This document shows positions 1 through 8,496 of a DNA stretch of 64,000 bases, piece after piece (position 1 is the first letter of the stretch; each line of letters begins with the position of its first letter). A program made the position numbers and the translations under genes. The DNA comes from Deltaproteobacteria bacterium (GTDB lineage: Bacteria; UBA10199; JACPAL01; JAHFST01): the NCBI GenBank assembly GCA_023265625.1, contig JAHFST010000013.1, positions 24,845 through 88,844 on the forward strand, given 5' to 3'. Under the pieces are notes generated by a model. The model had not been told where the DNA came from. It ran no database searches and saw nothing but the letters and a program-made list of their open reading frames with translations.

Positions 1-1641
1 TGCGCTCTCGATCCAGATCCCTTGTTCTGAAGGACGAACCACCGGGGTGTAGCCCGTCAGATGGTATTTTTGCTTCTGTGGCACATCGATCAGGCCTCCC
101 GTTGGTGCTTGGATGGGGATCAGGCGCGGCAGGTCCGGAATGGCGGCTAGGAGTCCTTCCGCGCCCATCTCGAAAAAATCGATGATTCCCCTGGTCACCT
201 TCATGCTCCAAGGGAGGGTCTCATTCTTCTCTACGCGACGTAGGGCGGCCATACCGGTTGCCGCGATCGGGAAATCGGGTTGTTTCAGTGTACTCTTGAC
301 CGTCAATCCTCGACTGACCCGATGCGCCTGCGAGAGTCCACCGAATCCGTAGCGTCGCAGGTCCTCCATCGGCCGAATTGCCTTGCTCAAACGGAGGGAC
401 AGTTTCCCCTTTCTTCGGATGACCTGAAAGTAGGGATCGATCTCTCGCTGATAGAGAATGTAGGTGAGTACTGCGGCGTCGGCAAGCTCCAGGGCGTTGA
501 GGATTGTCTCCAGGCGTTTGACGGGAAAGAAAAGGCCCGTTCTGGAGATGCCTCGCACACTGTCCCAAGAGATTCCGATCGCTTCAAAAAAAACCAGTTT
601 ATCAATGCCCAGTCTGCTCATTATTGCTTCCAGATATTGGTCGAAAGACGGCAGTGGCCCTCCCATCGGACCGATCAGGGGGTCGAGCGATCCGTGTTGT
701 GTCCGGTACATCTTCTTGGCGACGATCAATTGAACGGCGCACCGGTAAGGTTTCGAGAAACCTTCCTTTTGGGGGAACAGGCAGGTCGCCAGCATGGAGA
801 TAGACCTCGGATCCGTCGCCCGAACCTCGCCCCGATTTTGTTTGGTGCGAAGCAGGGCCTCAAGACGGACCGCCCCCTCTTCCAGTGAAAGCGGACCGGT
901 CGGGACCATAAAGGTGTCCAGTGCCTGCAGGCGACGGATCTCCTCACGCGTCCCCGCCCGCTCGATGTAGGGAAAATTGGGAAGTTCTTGGAAAGGGTGA
1001 TTCACGTAGCCATGAGGTTCGTCGGTGGCCCTGGTTGCAGGAATCGGATGGGGGGTCATCAAAAGATGGCGACACTCCCTATGGATCAGGACAACGAAGT
1101 CCAACTGAGACAAGGAGATATGGGCATCGTGTGCGATGCGCCTGTGAAACGCCTGGTCGTGATCTTCGGATGCGGCGGTCTTGTTGCAGCGATCCCGATC
1201 GAGAGAGCGGTTGAAGTGATCCCAAAGCGTGCCCACCATGGACCACACCTTTGGCGAGAGGTTGGGATGTTTCACCAGGGGTATGAGCATGGGGGCAACC
1301 TCCTCCCACGGCAGGAGACGCTTGAGGGTAGGCGATTCTGACATTGCAGCGCCCATGTCCTCTTTCATGGCGGTTGGAGGCGATGACAATTGAGAAACCG
1401 CAGACGATGTTCGGAAATCATCCCGCATTGCCGCCTCATATCCCTGAGGATGGAGCAGACGGAGGAGGGGGTTGGTCAAGAAAGGCGGTGATGCCGCGAC
1501 CGCGGCGACAGATGGTCCGACCGCTCCGGCTGGAAAGAGCGCAACAGCCGCAGGGACAATTCCCCCTTGGCGTTGGCTGAAGGCCTGCCAAACCGAACCG
1601 AAAATTTTGATAGGTGCAAATAGTGTCGATACGTCCCGCAT
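1..1641 (-). CDS. Large unknown protein, C-terminus beyond the window edge
   Basis: The minus strand is open for 547 codons from an ATG at 1641 down to base 1, so the 3' end of the gene is missing. I checked every triplet and found no stop; the first upstream stop is at 1705-1707. In-frame ATGs also exist at 1428 and 1368, and the one at 1428 has a weak GAGG just upstream. The first ~90 residues are Ala/Pro/Ser-rich and partly hydrophobic. The rest is soluble-looking and rich in Leu, Arg and Trp, with no catalytic motif, membrane segment or repeat I recognise. The opposite-strand frames over the same bases look like shadows. Function unknown; that it is a real gene is fairly sure, the exact start is not. 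Confidence 0.7.
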   Translation of the reverse strand, partial: MRDVSTLFAPIKIFGSVWQAFSQRQGGIVPAAVALFPAGAVGPSVAAVAASPPFLTNPLLRLLHPQGYEAAMRDDFRTSSAVSQLSSPPTAMKEDMGAAMSESPTLKRLLPWEEVAPMLIPLVKHPNLSPKVWSMVGTLWDHFNRSLDRDRCNKTAASEDHDQAFHRRIAHDAHISLSQLDFVVLIHRECRHLLMTPHPIPATRATDEPHGYVNHPFQELPNFPYIERAGTREEIRRLQALDTFMVPTGPLSLEEGAVRLEALLRTKQNRGEVRATDPRSISMLATCLFPQKEGFSKPYRCAVQLIVAKKMYRTQHGSLDPLIGPMGGPLPSFDQYLEAIMSRLGIDKLVFFEAIGISWDSVRGISRTGLFFPVKRLETILNALELADAAVLTYILYQREIDPYFQVIRRKGKLSLRLSKAIRPMEDLRRYGFGGLSQAHRVSRGLTVKSTLKQPDFPIAATGMAALRRVEKNETLPWSMKVTRGIIDFFEMGAEGLLAAIPDLPRLIPIQAPTGGLIDVPQKQKYHLTGYTPVVRPSEQGIWIESA

Positions 1642-1750
1642 TTGCAGAGGTATCGTGTTGTTCGGCGATAAGTTGTGTAAAATTTTTTCAATTATTTTGT
1701 CCGCTTAACATTTTGACACCCATAAAAAGCGATGCTAGGACTAACCCGCT

Positions 1751-1766
1751 TCATTCCGCGGTAGCT
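1751..1766. repeat. 16-bp direct repeat matching the 5' end of tRNA-Asn (copy 1)
   Basis: The 16 bases TCATTCCGCGGTAGCT occur here and again at 2050-2065, where they form the start of the tRNA-Asn gene. The two copies bracket the GIY-YIG gene. This is what a duplication made by insertion into the 5' end of the tRNA gene would leave. Confidence 0.8.
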
Positions 1767-1796
1767 TCCGCCGAAGGCGGACCCGCCTCTGGCGGG
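1767..1796. repeat. Two tandem GC-rich hairpins next to the tRNA-like repeat
   Basis: TCCGCC-GAA-GGCGGA (1767-1781) and CCCGCC-TCT-GGCGGG (1782-1796) are two perfect 6-bp stems with 3-base loops, placed back to back between the partial tRNA repeat and the GIY-YIG start codon. They resemble REP/BIME-type palindromes. There is no T-run, so they do not look like a terminator. Confidence 0.7.
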
Positions 1797-1817
1797 CAGT
1801 GGCATAAAGATAGACAT

Positions 1818-2063
1818 ATGTATTATGTTTATGTTTTAACAAGCCTTTTTAATGGGAAAAGATATGTAGGTTACACAGGCAAGCATCCGGAGCAGAGGCT
1901 TCAAGAACATAATAAGGGAGCTAACCAGTTTACGCGCAGTAACGGACCGTTTAAATTAGTGTATTCAGAGTTTTATGAAAATAAGACAGATGCGATAAAA
2001 AGAGAAAGATTTCTGAAGTCGGGTCAAGGTAGGAAATTGTTAGACGAAGTCATTCCGCGGTAG
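1818..2063 (+). CDS. GIY-YIG domain nuclease (81 aa), stop codon inside tRNA-Asn
   Basis: Starting at the ATG at 1818, the product opens with MYYVYVLTSLFNGKRYVGYT, a clear GIY-YIG core. It then has the conserved Arg of the first helix (EQRLQEHN) and a Glu-rich helix (AIKRERFLKSG). The length of 81 residues fits the single-domain UvrC-like/YhbQ-type GIY-YIG family. The reading frame is open further upstream, but that part would translate the hairpin repeats and is not part of the family. The TAG stop at 2061-2063 lies inside the tRNA-Asn gene, so gene and tRNA overlap by 10 bases. Copies of the tRNA 5' end flank the gene, which suggests a small mobile cassette. Substrate unknown. Confidence 0.8.
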   Translation: MYYVYVLTSLFNGKRYVGYTGKHPEQRLQEHNKGANQFTRSNGPFKLVYSEFYENKTDAIKRERFLKSGQGRKLLDEVIPR

Positions 2064-2125
2064 CTCAGTGGTAGAGTAGGTGACTGTTAATCACTTGGTC
2101 GCAGGTTCGAATCCTGCCCGCGGAG
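2054..2125 (+). tRNA. tRNA-Asn (anticodon GTT)
   Basis: The acceptor stem TCCGCGG pairs with CCGCGGA at 2118-2124, and the discriminator is G2125. The anticodon arm GGTGA-CTGTTAA-TCACT carries GTT at 2086-2088. The T arm GCAGG-TTCGAAT-CCTGC is perfect. CCA is not encoded. Its first ten bases are also the last codons of the GIY-YIG gene, and its 3' end begins a 58-bp direct repeat. Confidence 0.95.
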
Positions 2126-2179
2126 TATTAAAAAAGCCCTCATTAAGAGGGCTTTTTTATTTTCTAAAAATGAATCTAT
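2122..2179. repeat. Left copy of 58/59-bp direct repeat at the tRNA-Asn 3' end (attL-like)
   Basis: This segment runs from the last bases of the tRNA (GGAGTATT...) through the terminator hairpin and on to ...AATCTAT. It recurs at 5268-5326 with one inserted base and one substitution. Similarity continues past the hairpin, so this is more than two similar terminators. The two copies enclose 3.1 kb holding four minus-strand genes, as expected of an integrated island. No integrase gene is present between them. Confidence 0.75.
2136..2158. terminator. Rho-independent terminator after tRNA-Asn, usable both ways
   Basis: GCCCTC-ATTAA-GAGGGC followed by six T on the plus strand and preceded by six A. 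It can end the tRNA-Asn transcript and also the minus-strand operon that stops at 2197. Confidence 0.85.
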
Positions 2180-2196
2180 GTAAACAGGGGACTACG

Positions 2197-3014
2197 TCAA
2201 CTTACTAAAAACCGCTCATACTTCATCTCATCAAGATCAACGACCACATAAGACAATTCATGGAGTTGACCCGGCTGGATGCAAACAGTCCGACCAACTT
2301 CCGCAAACCATTTCCCCGTCATCCGAGGCGATTCATGAATATGACCGTGCAAAGTAAACAAAGGCTGATTTTTTTCAATAAATTTGAAGATGGCCTTTGA
2401 ACCGACCTCATCGCCGTTGGAACATTTGTCCAGGCCGAGACGTGCCGGCGGCATGTGGATCACATAAACCGCCTTGGACATATCTTTGGGACGAACAAGC
2501 TTCTCCATCTCCTCTTCAATGGTCGGCAGAGTCTTGGCATAGGAAAACCAGTTATCAATTTCCTTCCATTTGCCTCCTTCCGAAAGCACACCACTTCCGA
2601 ATTGTTGTTGAAAAACGTAATCATCCGAATCCATCCGGCAGCGGTCCTTCAGGCGAAAGGGATAATCCGTCACCCAATTCATGCCGATGAATTCGTAACC
2701 TTTGATCTCGACTTTGCGCTGGGCGATGCAGTGCACGAAGGGAAAGGCCCGGCAGGTTTCCTCGAAGAGAGGATCAAAGATCTTCAGATCGTCATTACCC
2801 AAATAACCAAGGTAGTGGATTTCAGAATCATTGAAGCCGGCGAAGTGATTCTTGAGATAGCCGGTAATGAACTTATCCTGCTCGAACAAATCCCCCTCTT
2901 TGGGAAGCATGTCGCCACCATTGACCAAGGCAGCCACGCCGTGGCGTTGAGCGAGCTCGAGCAAACGATCATATTTCCACCGGCTCCCATGCAAATCTGT
3001 GACAAACAAAATCT

Positions 3015-3018
<4 letters not shown>
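2197..3018 (-). CDS. Calcineurin-like metallophosphoesterase
   Basis: The protein begins [12 protein letters not shown]. It carries the metallophosphoesterase signature in order: DLHG near residue 8, NGGD near 33, GNDD near 80, a lone His (VIHMPP) and HGHIHE near 215. About 273 residues. Known relatives hydrolyse phosphoesters in nucleotides, nucleic acids or proteins with two metal ions; the substrate here is unknown. The ATG at 3018 overlaps the exonuclease stop (ATGA) and is preferred to a longer in-frame start at 3051. Last gene of the four-gene AbiE island operon. Confidence 0.85.
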
Positions 3019-3577
<559 letters not shown>

Positions 3578-3581
<4 letters not shown>

Positions 3582-4420
3582 GATTTGTGAGCCTTTGCCA
3601 GCATTTGATTGACCACTTGAATCACCTCTTCAATCGTGGCCGGGGCATCGGTGATTTTTGATTTTCTTAAGAATGCAGCCCAATACGCCTGCAAGCGTTC
3701 AATGGTTTCCGACGTAAAATCAATAGCCGCGACGGTCTGCGTTTTACGTTTAGAAAAGGTGACTTCGATATTATGTCTCACAGTCTCAAAGTTCAGAGAT
3801 TCAAGGCGGGAGAGTTTAAACAGGTCGTAGTAGTCCTTCATCCGCGTGTTCTTGATGCCGCGCTTGATGGCAATTTGGAGTTTCTCTGAAAAAATTGTTT
3901 CCGGAGGATATGCAAGGATATTGAAATCAGGCCCGATCAAAGGCTGGCCACGATATCGAATTCGCTCCAAAGGAATTTTTTTCGCTTCAACCAGGTCGCC
4001 AATGGCTAAGTCCATCCGAAGGAGGCCTTTGGCTGTCCCAAGCCTGAAAACACATCTGATCCGGACGCCGGGATAATCCATTTCCGGATGATTGAGCGGT
4101 GCACCGTCCGGCGGATCCCAGATCAACCCGTCGTCCATCGGGATTTCCAAAATACGGCGAATTGTCGCCAAGACATCCTCAACCTTGTTACTGACCTGGC
4201 GGATCGAGAAGTCGAGATCTTTCGTTTGCCGTTCGGTGTCTATCAAGTAGGTCAACAGCGACCCACCTTTGAAAATGAATCTTTCCAGAAATTCGGAGGA
4301 AGAAAGCTTTGCCAAGAATTGCTCCGCGCCATAGCGATAAAGTAGATCCTGGAAAGTGATCTTTTCTTCTTTGGCGACGTTCGCCAATTTGGCTCGAATA
4401 CTTTCGGCTTTGTTTTCCAT
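3578..4420 (-). CDS. AbiEii-family nucleotidyltransferase toxin (type IV TA)
   Basis: 280 residues with the AbiEii/AbiGii signature: [19 protein letters not shown], then KDLDFSI, where the GG and paired Asp form the nucleotidyltransferase active site; later RMKDYYDLF, a conserved basic/Tyr motif of the family. Known AbiEii toxins transfer nucleotides to target RNA (for example tRNA 3' ends) and cause growth arrest in phage defence. The gene starts four bases after the antitoxin stop and its own stop overlaps the exonuclease start. Confidence 0.9.
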
Positions 4421-4424
4421 AAAT

Positions 4425-5006
4425 TCACTCGTCCGACAGAAGGATGGTCATGAGCTCGTCGAGAGGTTTTCTCATTTTCTTTGCATATCGTGATACCTTA
4501 TCCAGATCCTTATCTTTCAGTTTCATATAGGCGCGCATCACCTTGTAAGCGGCATCGATTGGAAGAAGCTTGAAGGCATCTATGACGGATTTTTCACGAT
4601 CGTAGATGCGCACTTCACGGATGCCGATTTTATGTCGTACAATTCCCATCGAATAGGAATCTCCTCGTGGGTACACGATCCGATATTCCTGATTCATGAT
4701 GCGATGCTGTCGGGGAAATGCCAGCCAAATTTTGCGCTCAAATTCATCGGTCAGCTCGTAGTAATTGAGCGCCGACACGCCGCAAATGACCGCATCGGGG
4801 TAAAGAGCGCAGGCTGGGGCGTATTGCTTAAGCGGTTCGCCCATCCAGTCCGTATTCTTGGAGTAAATGCGCTTGGCCGGTTTATGGAGGGTGTCTTCTT
4901 TGACCATCCGGCTCAGAGCCATCTTGCTTATGCCCATATTGAGGGCCTCATAAAGCGTAATGAAATCGTTTTTTTCAATAAATTTCAGTAGTTTATCTGA
5001 TGGCAT
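4425..5006 (-). CDS. AbiEi-family antitoxin/repressor (type IV TA)
   Basis: 193 residues. The N-terminal winged-helix part (FITLYEALNMGISKMALSRM) is followed by a stretch typical of AbiEi proteins (RIYSKNTDWMG, AVICGVSALNYYELTDE, YDREKSVIDAFK). AbiEi proteins repress their own operon and neutralise the AbiEii nucleotidyltransferase without direct binding. It is first in the operon; upstream lie four GTTACT half-sites that are good operator candidates. The start is supported by overlap with the AT-rich promoter region upstream. Confidence 0.88.
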   Translation of the reverse strand: MPSDKLLKFIEKNDFITLYEALNMGISKMALSRMVKEDTLHKPAKRIYSKNTDWMGEPLKQYAPACALYPDAVICGVSALNYYELTDEFERKIWLAFPRQHRIMNQEYRIVYPRGDSYSMGIVRHKIGIREVRIYDREKSVIDAFKLLPIDAAYKVMRAYMKLKDKDLDKVSRYAKKMRKPLDELMTILLSDE

Positions 5007-5014
5007 GCCTGGAC

Positions 5015-5130
5015 GTTACTATATTTGACCTTTTATTACAATGGACAAATTTAGTAACTATCCAATATGTTACTATCTTGGATAAGTGAGCTCTCTTATC
5101 GAAGAGAGTAACTCCTGTTAATAAAGTAAC
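5015..5130. promoter_or_regulatory. Cluster of GTTACT/AGTAAC operator-like sites upstream of abiEi
   Basis: GTTACT occurs at 5015-5020 and 5069-5074, and the reverse AGTAAC at 5053-5058, 5108-5113 and 5125-5130. TAGTAAC (5052-5058) and GTTACTA (5069-5075) form an inverted repeat with a ten-base spacer. The region is AT-rich and lies just 5' of the AbiEi start. AbiEi proteins are known to bind inverted repeats in their promoters, so these are likely autoregulatory sites. Confidence 0.6.
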
Positions 5131-5185
5131 AATGTTTTGAGAAGGTTGTGACTTTATTAACCAACTTAGCAAATTCCGTCTAATT

Positions 5186-5267
5186 TAAGCCGCCAAACGC
5201 TCGACCATTTCCATGAGATCACGCCCTTCCGGGCTGGTTAAAAAAGTTCGATAATTGTCTATCGCCG
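5186..5267 (-). pseudogene. C-terminal remnant of an unknown protein, cut at the direct repeat
   Basis: The minus strand encodes PAIDNYRTFLTSPEGRDLME followed by MVERLAA and a TAA stop at 5186-5188. The open frame is cut where the right-hand 59-bp repeat begins. No start codon remains. Because a stand-alone AbiEi gene lies just beyond the repeat, facing this way, this could be the tail of its lost AbiEii partner, but the fragment is too short to recognise. Confidence 0.4.
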
Positions 5268-5326
5268 GGAGTATTAAAAAAGCCCTCATGTAAGAGGGCT
5301 TTTTTATTTTCTAAAAATAAATCTAT
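5268..5326. repeat. Right copy of 58/59-bp direct repeat (attR-like), with terminator hairpin
   Basis: Near-identical to 2122-2179: GGAGTATT, the GCCCTC...GAGGGC hairpin with flanking A and T runs, then TTATTTTCTAAAAATA and AATCTAT. One extra base lies in the hairpin loop and there is one substitution near the end. It closes the 3.1-kb tRNA-Asn island and cuts the remnant gene at 5186-5267. Confidence 0.75.
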
Positions 5327-5370
5327 CCACAGGCTTGTTTTGGTTGTTCTCTTTATATTTTAACTGGTTC

Positions 5371-5432
5371 CACGCGTGCCTGGCACGATTGTTTGTGGCA
5401 CGATTGTTTGCGCGTGCCTGGCACGATTGTTT
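5371..5432. repeat. Three tandem copies of GGCACGATTGTTT
   Basis: GGCACGATTGTTT is found at 5382-5394, 5397-5409 and 5420-5432. The first and third copies are preceded by CGCGTGCCT, so each contains the palindrome GTGCCTGGCAC. The block lies just downstream of the solitary AbiEi gene. Function unknown. Confidence 0.65.
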
Positions 5433-5447
5433 AAAAAGGACTCTTTT

Positions 5448-6209
5448 TCATTTCGGCACCGAGATTTGATACTTCGAATCAAAACGCCCACCCTTGACCA
5501 AGGATCGTTTGCCCTTTCCCAAGTTTACCCTCGACGGATTGATTTTCTTAACCCACGGCAGATTCTGTTTCTCGGCAAGGTAGAGAAAAAGCCTCTTCAC
5601 CTTGATCGAGCGGCATTGTTCCAAAAGGCTTTGGACAAGCTGTGGCCTGAAAGTGTTCAATCCTTCCATCAAAAGGCTTGCCTCTTCAAAGGATTCTTCT
5701 TGAGGAACAAGATAGAGCATTTCTAAGATAGCTCTCTCCGGAGAAGAGAGCGTGATTTCAAAAGTGCCCATGCTTTTCTTGGTCAGTCCAGCCGGCTTTC
5801 TTCCCGAAAAGAGATCCGCCATGACGTAATGCAAATCAACTTTTTCTCGAAACGCATCAAACCACAATGGCAGTTTCTTTCCAGGCTCTCCAAATAAAAA
5901 GACAGGAGGTTTTTCCCCAAGCTGAAGAAAATGCCCATACCCCTGCATTTGAAGAGCCGTCTTGCCGCCAACGTAAACAAGCAGCTTTGACTGCTCTTGC
6001 ACCGCAAAGACAGCCCCTTCCCATCCCACCGTGTCACCGCTCCGTATAAAGGCCCCATGACCTATTCGGTCGATCCAATTGCTTTTCCGGTAGCATTGAA
6101 CCAGTTGCCGATAGATGTCTTGCTGTTCAAACCAATGAGAGGTGGCCACCGTTCCGGCAGGCCAAGTCTTTAATAGATGGTTTATTTTATTCCCCTTACG
6201 TCCATTCAT
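5448..6209 (-). CDS. Solitary AbiEi-like antitoxin/transcription regulator
   Basis: About 253 residues. The N-terminus resembles the AbiEi antitoxin N-terminal winged helix (INHLLKTWPAGTVATSHWFE, then YRKSNWIDRIGHGAFIR). The middle contains VYVGGKTALQMQGYGHFL and SSPERAILEMLYLVP, both typical of the family. I chose the ATG at 6209; a TTG at 6245 also fits but would put an operator-like repeat inside the gene. Normally an AbiEii toxin gene follows directly; here there is only a short unrelated-looking remnant and a direct repeat, so this antitoxin is an orphan in this window. Confidence 0.75.
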   Translation of the reverse strand: MNGRKGNKINHLLKTWPAGTVATSHWFEQQDIYRQLVQCYRKSNWIDRIGHGAFIRSGDTVGWEGAVFAVQEQSKLLVYVGGKTALQMQGYGHFLQLGEKPPVFLFGEPGKKLPLWFDAFREKVDLHYVMADLFSGRKPAGLTKKSMGTFEITLSSPERAILEMLYLVPQEESFEEASLLMEGLNTFRPQLVQSLLEQCRSIKVKRLFLYLAEKQNLPWVKKINPSRVNLGKGKRSLVKGGRFDSKYQISVPK

Positions 6210-6221
6210 AGTTGCTAATTT

Positions 6222-6312
6222 AGAATAAAATTGAACTAATGGCAAGTTAAGTTTATTTTAGATTATAAAAGACATGTTATAATATTCATTTAAGAATAAA
6301 ATTAAACCAATG
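6222..6312 (-). promoter_or_regulatory. Promoter region with two 20-bp direct repeats (probable AbiEi operators)
   Basis: AGAATAAAATTGAACTAATG (6222-6241) and AGAATAAAATTAAACCAATG (6293-6312) differ at two bases. Between them, on the minus strand, is a TATAAT -10 box (6262-6267 on the plus strand as ATTATA). The placement of repeats either side of the -10 box suits autorepression by the orphan AbiEi. Confidence 0.55.
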
Positions 6313-6363
6313 TTTACCATCCTGGGATTAGGCGACCTTGCGAACCGGGCTACTCTGGAGGGC

Positions 6364-6840
6364 TTACCCCTCCAAAAGTGCCCGCAACATCCACGCCATT
6401 TTTTCGTGTTGTTCCATGAGTCCGGTGAGGAAGTCGCTTGTTCCCGCGTCTTGATATTTTTCGGCGCAGTCCGTTAGATCTTCCCGCAGTTGTTGGATGA
6501 TCTTTTCATGATCCTGGAGGAGATTTCCGATCATGGACTGGGCGGAGGGAAATTCGCCGGGATGTTCTTTGACGCGCGCTTGTCCCAGAAATTCGCTGAG
6601 GGTGGCCGAAGACTTCTCGCCCAGGGCCCTGGTGCGTTCGGCGACATCGTCAATGATCCCGTCCAACGCTTCATATTGGGACTCAAAAAATTTGTGATAT
6701 TCCTGAAAATGAGGCCCGGTGACGTGCCAGTGGTAATTCCTTGTTTTTGTGTACAGGACGTATTCATCGGCCAGCAGTACGTTGAGGATAGCGGCGCTGC
6801 CCTTGCGGTTGCTGTCTGAGATGTGGATGTTTGGTTTCAT
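6364..6840 (-). CDS. dps: Dps family DNA-protecting ferritin-like protein
   Basis: 158 residues, the usual Dps length. The ferroxidase-site residues are visible: NYHWHVTGPHFQEYHKFFE and LDGIIDDVAERTRALGE. Dps assembles as a dodecamer that oxidises and stores iron and shields DNA during starvation and peroxide stress. The ATG at 6840 has a strong AGGAG. It is the last gene of a minus-strand run that starts with a lipoprotein at 10378; gaps are 15 bases or less, so the run is probably one operon. Confidence 0.92.
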   Translation of the reverse strand: MKPNIHISDSNRKGSAAILNVLLADEYVLYTKTRNYHWHVTGPHFQEYHKFFESQYEALDGIIDDVAERTRALGEKSSATLSEFLGQARVKEHPGEFPSAQSMIGNLLQDHEKIIQQLREDLTDCAEKYQDAGTSDFLTGLMEQHEKMAWMLRALLEG

Positions 6841-6855
6841 GGTTTCTCCTTTTTT

Positions 6856-7644
6856 TTATTCAAATGTGAAAGTCAGGCCGGTTGTTGAGACGGTGTCCAA
6901 CTTTCTGAACGAGGGGACGGGGCTGTTGTCGAATTGGAGTTTAAATCCAAGGGTGAGGGCCAGGTGTTTGATGATCTCCACTTTGAGTTGCGTGGTCGAC
7001 GATACCCGAAAGTTGTTTGCGTTTCTTGCCTCCATGACCGCCGACGTTTCGTTTTCCACAGAGGTCTTATCCGTGATATTTAAGAGATAATCAAACCCGA
7101 AGCTGGCATTGTGAGTCACGCCTTCATTGCGAAAGGGCACCACGCCGGTCTGGCGTTCGAATTGATACCCGGCTTCGACGCTCAAGCTGTGTTTCGGAGT
7201 TTCCAAGAGCTTGTAACCAAGCCCCGTAAAGCCATCAAACTGATGATTGATGCCGGAGGTCTGGTTAGTCAGCCACCCACCGCCCACGTAGGTGTAGGTC
7301 TTCTTGCCAAAGTCCCAAATAACTTTGTCTCTGACGAAGATGTTCCGGCTCGATGTCGTGGCCGGAATGGCATCGTTGAAAACATCATCGCGCACATAGG
7401 TGACGCCCGAAGTGAAAACATTGGTCACCCGGTTTTTCTTTATCTTGAGTTTTTCCGAGCCGCCCAGCGTGATGCTGTCGGAGTTTCCCGTCAGAATGGT
7501 CGCGTTGAGCGTCGTTTCGTTTTGGAACTTCCAGCGGTGACTCGCGGTTTGTGTCTCTTGAGCTTTCTCTTGAGCGCCAGAGAGAGCGGGAAACAGCAAC
7601 CATGTGACCGCCAGCACTGAAAGGAGTTTGTGGTAGGATTTCAT
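6856..7644 (-). CDS. DUF481 (YdiY-like) outer-membrane beta-barrel protein
   Basis: 262 residues with a cleavable signal peptide (hydrophobic to about residue 24, ending LSGAQ). The mature part has alternating hydrophobic/polar strands, and GNSDSITLGG, VYTYVGGGW-like and GLTFTFE endings typical of DUF481 barrels. It ends in Phe-Glu after aromatic alternation, as outer-membrane proteins often do. The start overlaps the mscS stop by ATGA. DUF481 proteins such as E. coli YdiY are linked to salt or acid stress, which fits the MscS and Dps neighbours. Confidence 0.82.
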   Translation of the reverse strand: MKSYHKLLSVLAVTWLLFPALSGAQEKAQETQTASHRWKFQNETTLNATILTGNSDSITLGGSEKLKIKKNRVTNVFTSGVTYVRDDVFNDAIPATTSSRNIFVRDKVIWDFGKKTYTYVGGGWLTNQTSGINHQFDGFTGLGYKLLETPKHSLSVEAGYQFERQTGVVPFRNEGVTHNASFGFDYLLNITDKTSVENETSAVMEARNANNFRVSSTTQLKVEIIKHLALTLGFKLQFDNSPVPSFRKLDTVSTTGLTFTFE

Positions 7645-8486
7645 GAAGCCCTCGCGAGAGAAGTAGGCGCCGCTATCGTGGGCACCGGCAAATGATCCAA
7701 GGGTCTGGGAATCTGATGCTCTTGAAAAAGTTCATGCACCTTGAGCGTGAGCTCGGTCAGGCAGAGTTTTTCTTTCACGAAATCTTTAACGATGACTTTG
7801 GCGCGCAGTCGATAAGCGGGCAGGGGGCCCAATGGGATTTCTTTGGCCAGGACCACGATCGGTTTTTGATGGTCCACATAATCAGCCCTGGAGACCGCCG
7901 CTTCGACGAGATGTTTCGCCAAAGGAAGATTCGCAGACAGGGAGACATAAAAATCCATGTCGACCATCATTTCCAAGGAACCCGTATTGCCGCAGAGGGT
8001 CGCCTCTTGTAGGAAGAGATGGTTTGGGAGGGTGACCAAGGTCTTGTCCAGGGTTAAAAGTCGCGTGGCGCGAAAACCGATCATTTGAATGTCGCCGTAA
8101 AGATCTCGGAAGGTCACCCGGTCACCGACCTGGAAGGGGCCGTCAAAGATCAGCACCAGCCCTCCAATCACGGATTCGGCGATCGGTTTTAACGCAAAGC
8201 CCAAGGCCACCGCCAAGGTGGCGCCGAAGACGAGCAGCCCTTCATGGGAAATACCCCAGACGTATTGTGTAATGGCCCAGGCCCCCAGGAAGTAGGTGAT
8301 GAAGACGACGACGCTACGCACCTGGAGCAGGATCAGTCGGCGTTTGTGCCATCTTTTGGCCAGATGGTCCGTCAGGAAACGAAAGCGATTGGCGATGAAA
8401 GAGAGGGCCAGGATCGCCAACGTCGTGACCATAATCTTTTCCCAACCGAGGATGCTGAGGAGAAATTCTTTGTGTTCCGGATTCAT
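7641..8486 (-). CDS. mscS: MscS-family mechanosensitive ion channel
   Basis: 281 residues. Three membrane segments are visible (near residues 18-36, 50-73 and 80-115). The third, LLVFGATLAVALGFALKPIA, is the pore helix with small-residue packing. It is followed by the beta domain VIGGLVLIFDGPFQVGDRVT. MscS channels open on hypo-osmotic shock in the inner membrane. A strong AAAGGAGG precedes the ATG. Central gene of the five-gene operon. Confidence 0.9.
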   Translation of the reverse strand: MNPEHKEFLLSILGWEKIMVTTLAILALSFIANRFRFLTDHLAKRWHKRRLILLQVRSVVVFITYFLGAWAITQYVWGISHEGLLVFGATLAVALGFALKPIAESVIGGLVLIFDGPFQVGDRVTFRDLYGDIQMIGFRATRLLTLDKTLVTLPNHLFLQEATLCGNTGSLEMMVDMDFYVSLSANLPLAKHLVEAAVSRADYVDHQKPIVVLAKEIPLGPLPAYRLRAKVIVKDFVKEKLCLTELTLKVHELFQEHQIPRPLDHLPVPTIAAPTSLARAS

Positions 8487-8496
8487 GATGCCTCCT

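Noticed and set aside
280..888. Long plus-strand frame opposite the edge gene
   Set aside because: The minus strand is open over the full 1.6 kb with more natural composition; this frame has no ribosome site or motif.
5382..5432. TGGCACGATTGTTTGC repeats looked like sigma-54 promoters
   Set aside because: GG and GC are eleven bases apart instead of ten, and no gene follows in a suitable position.
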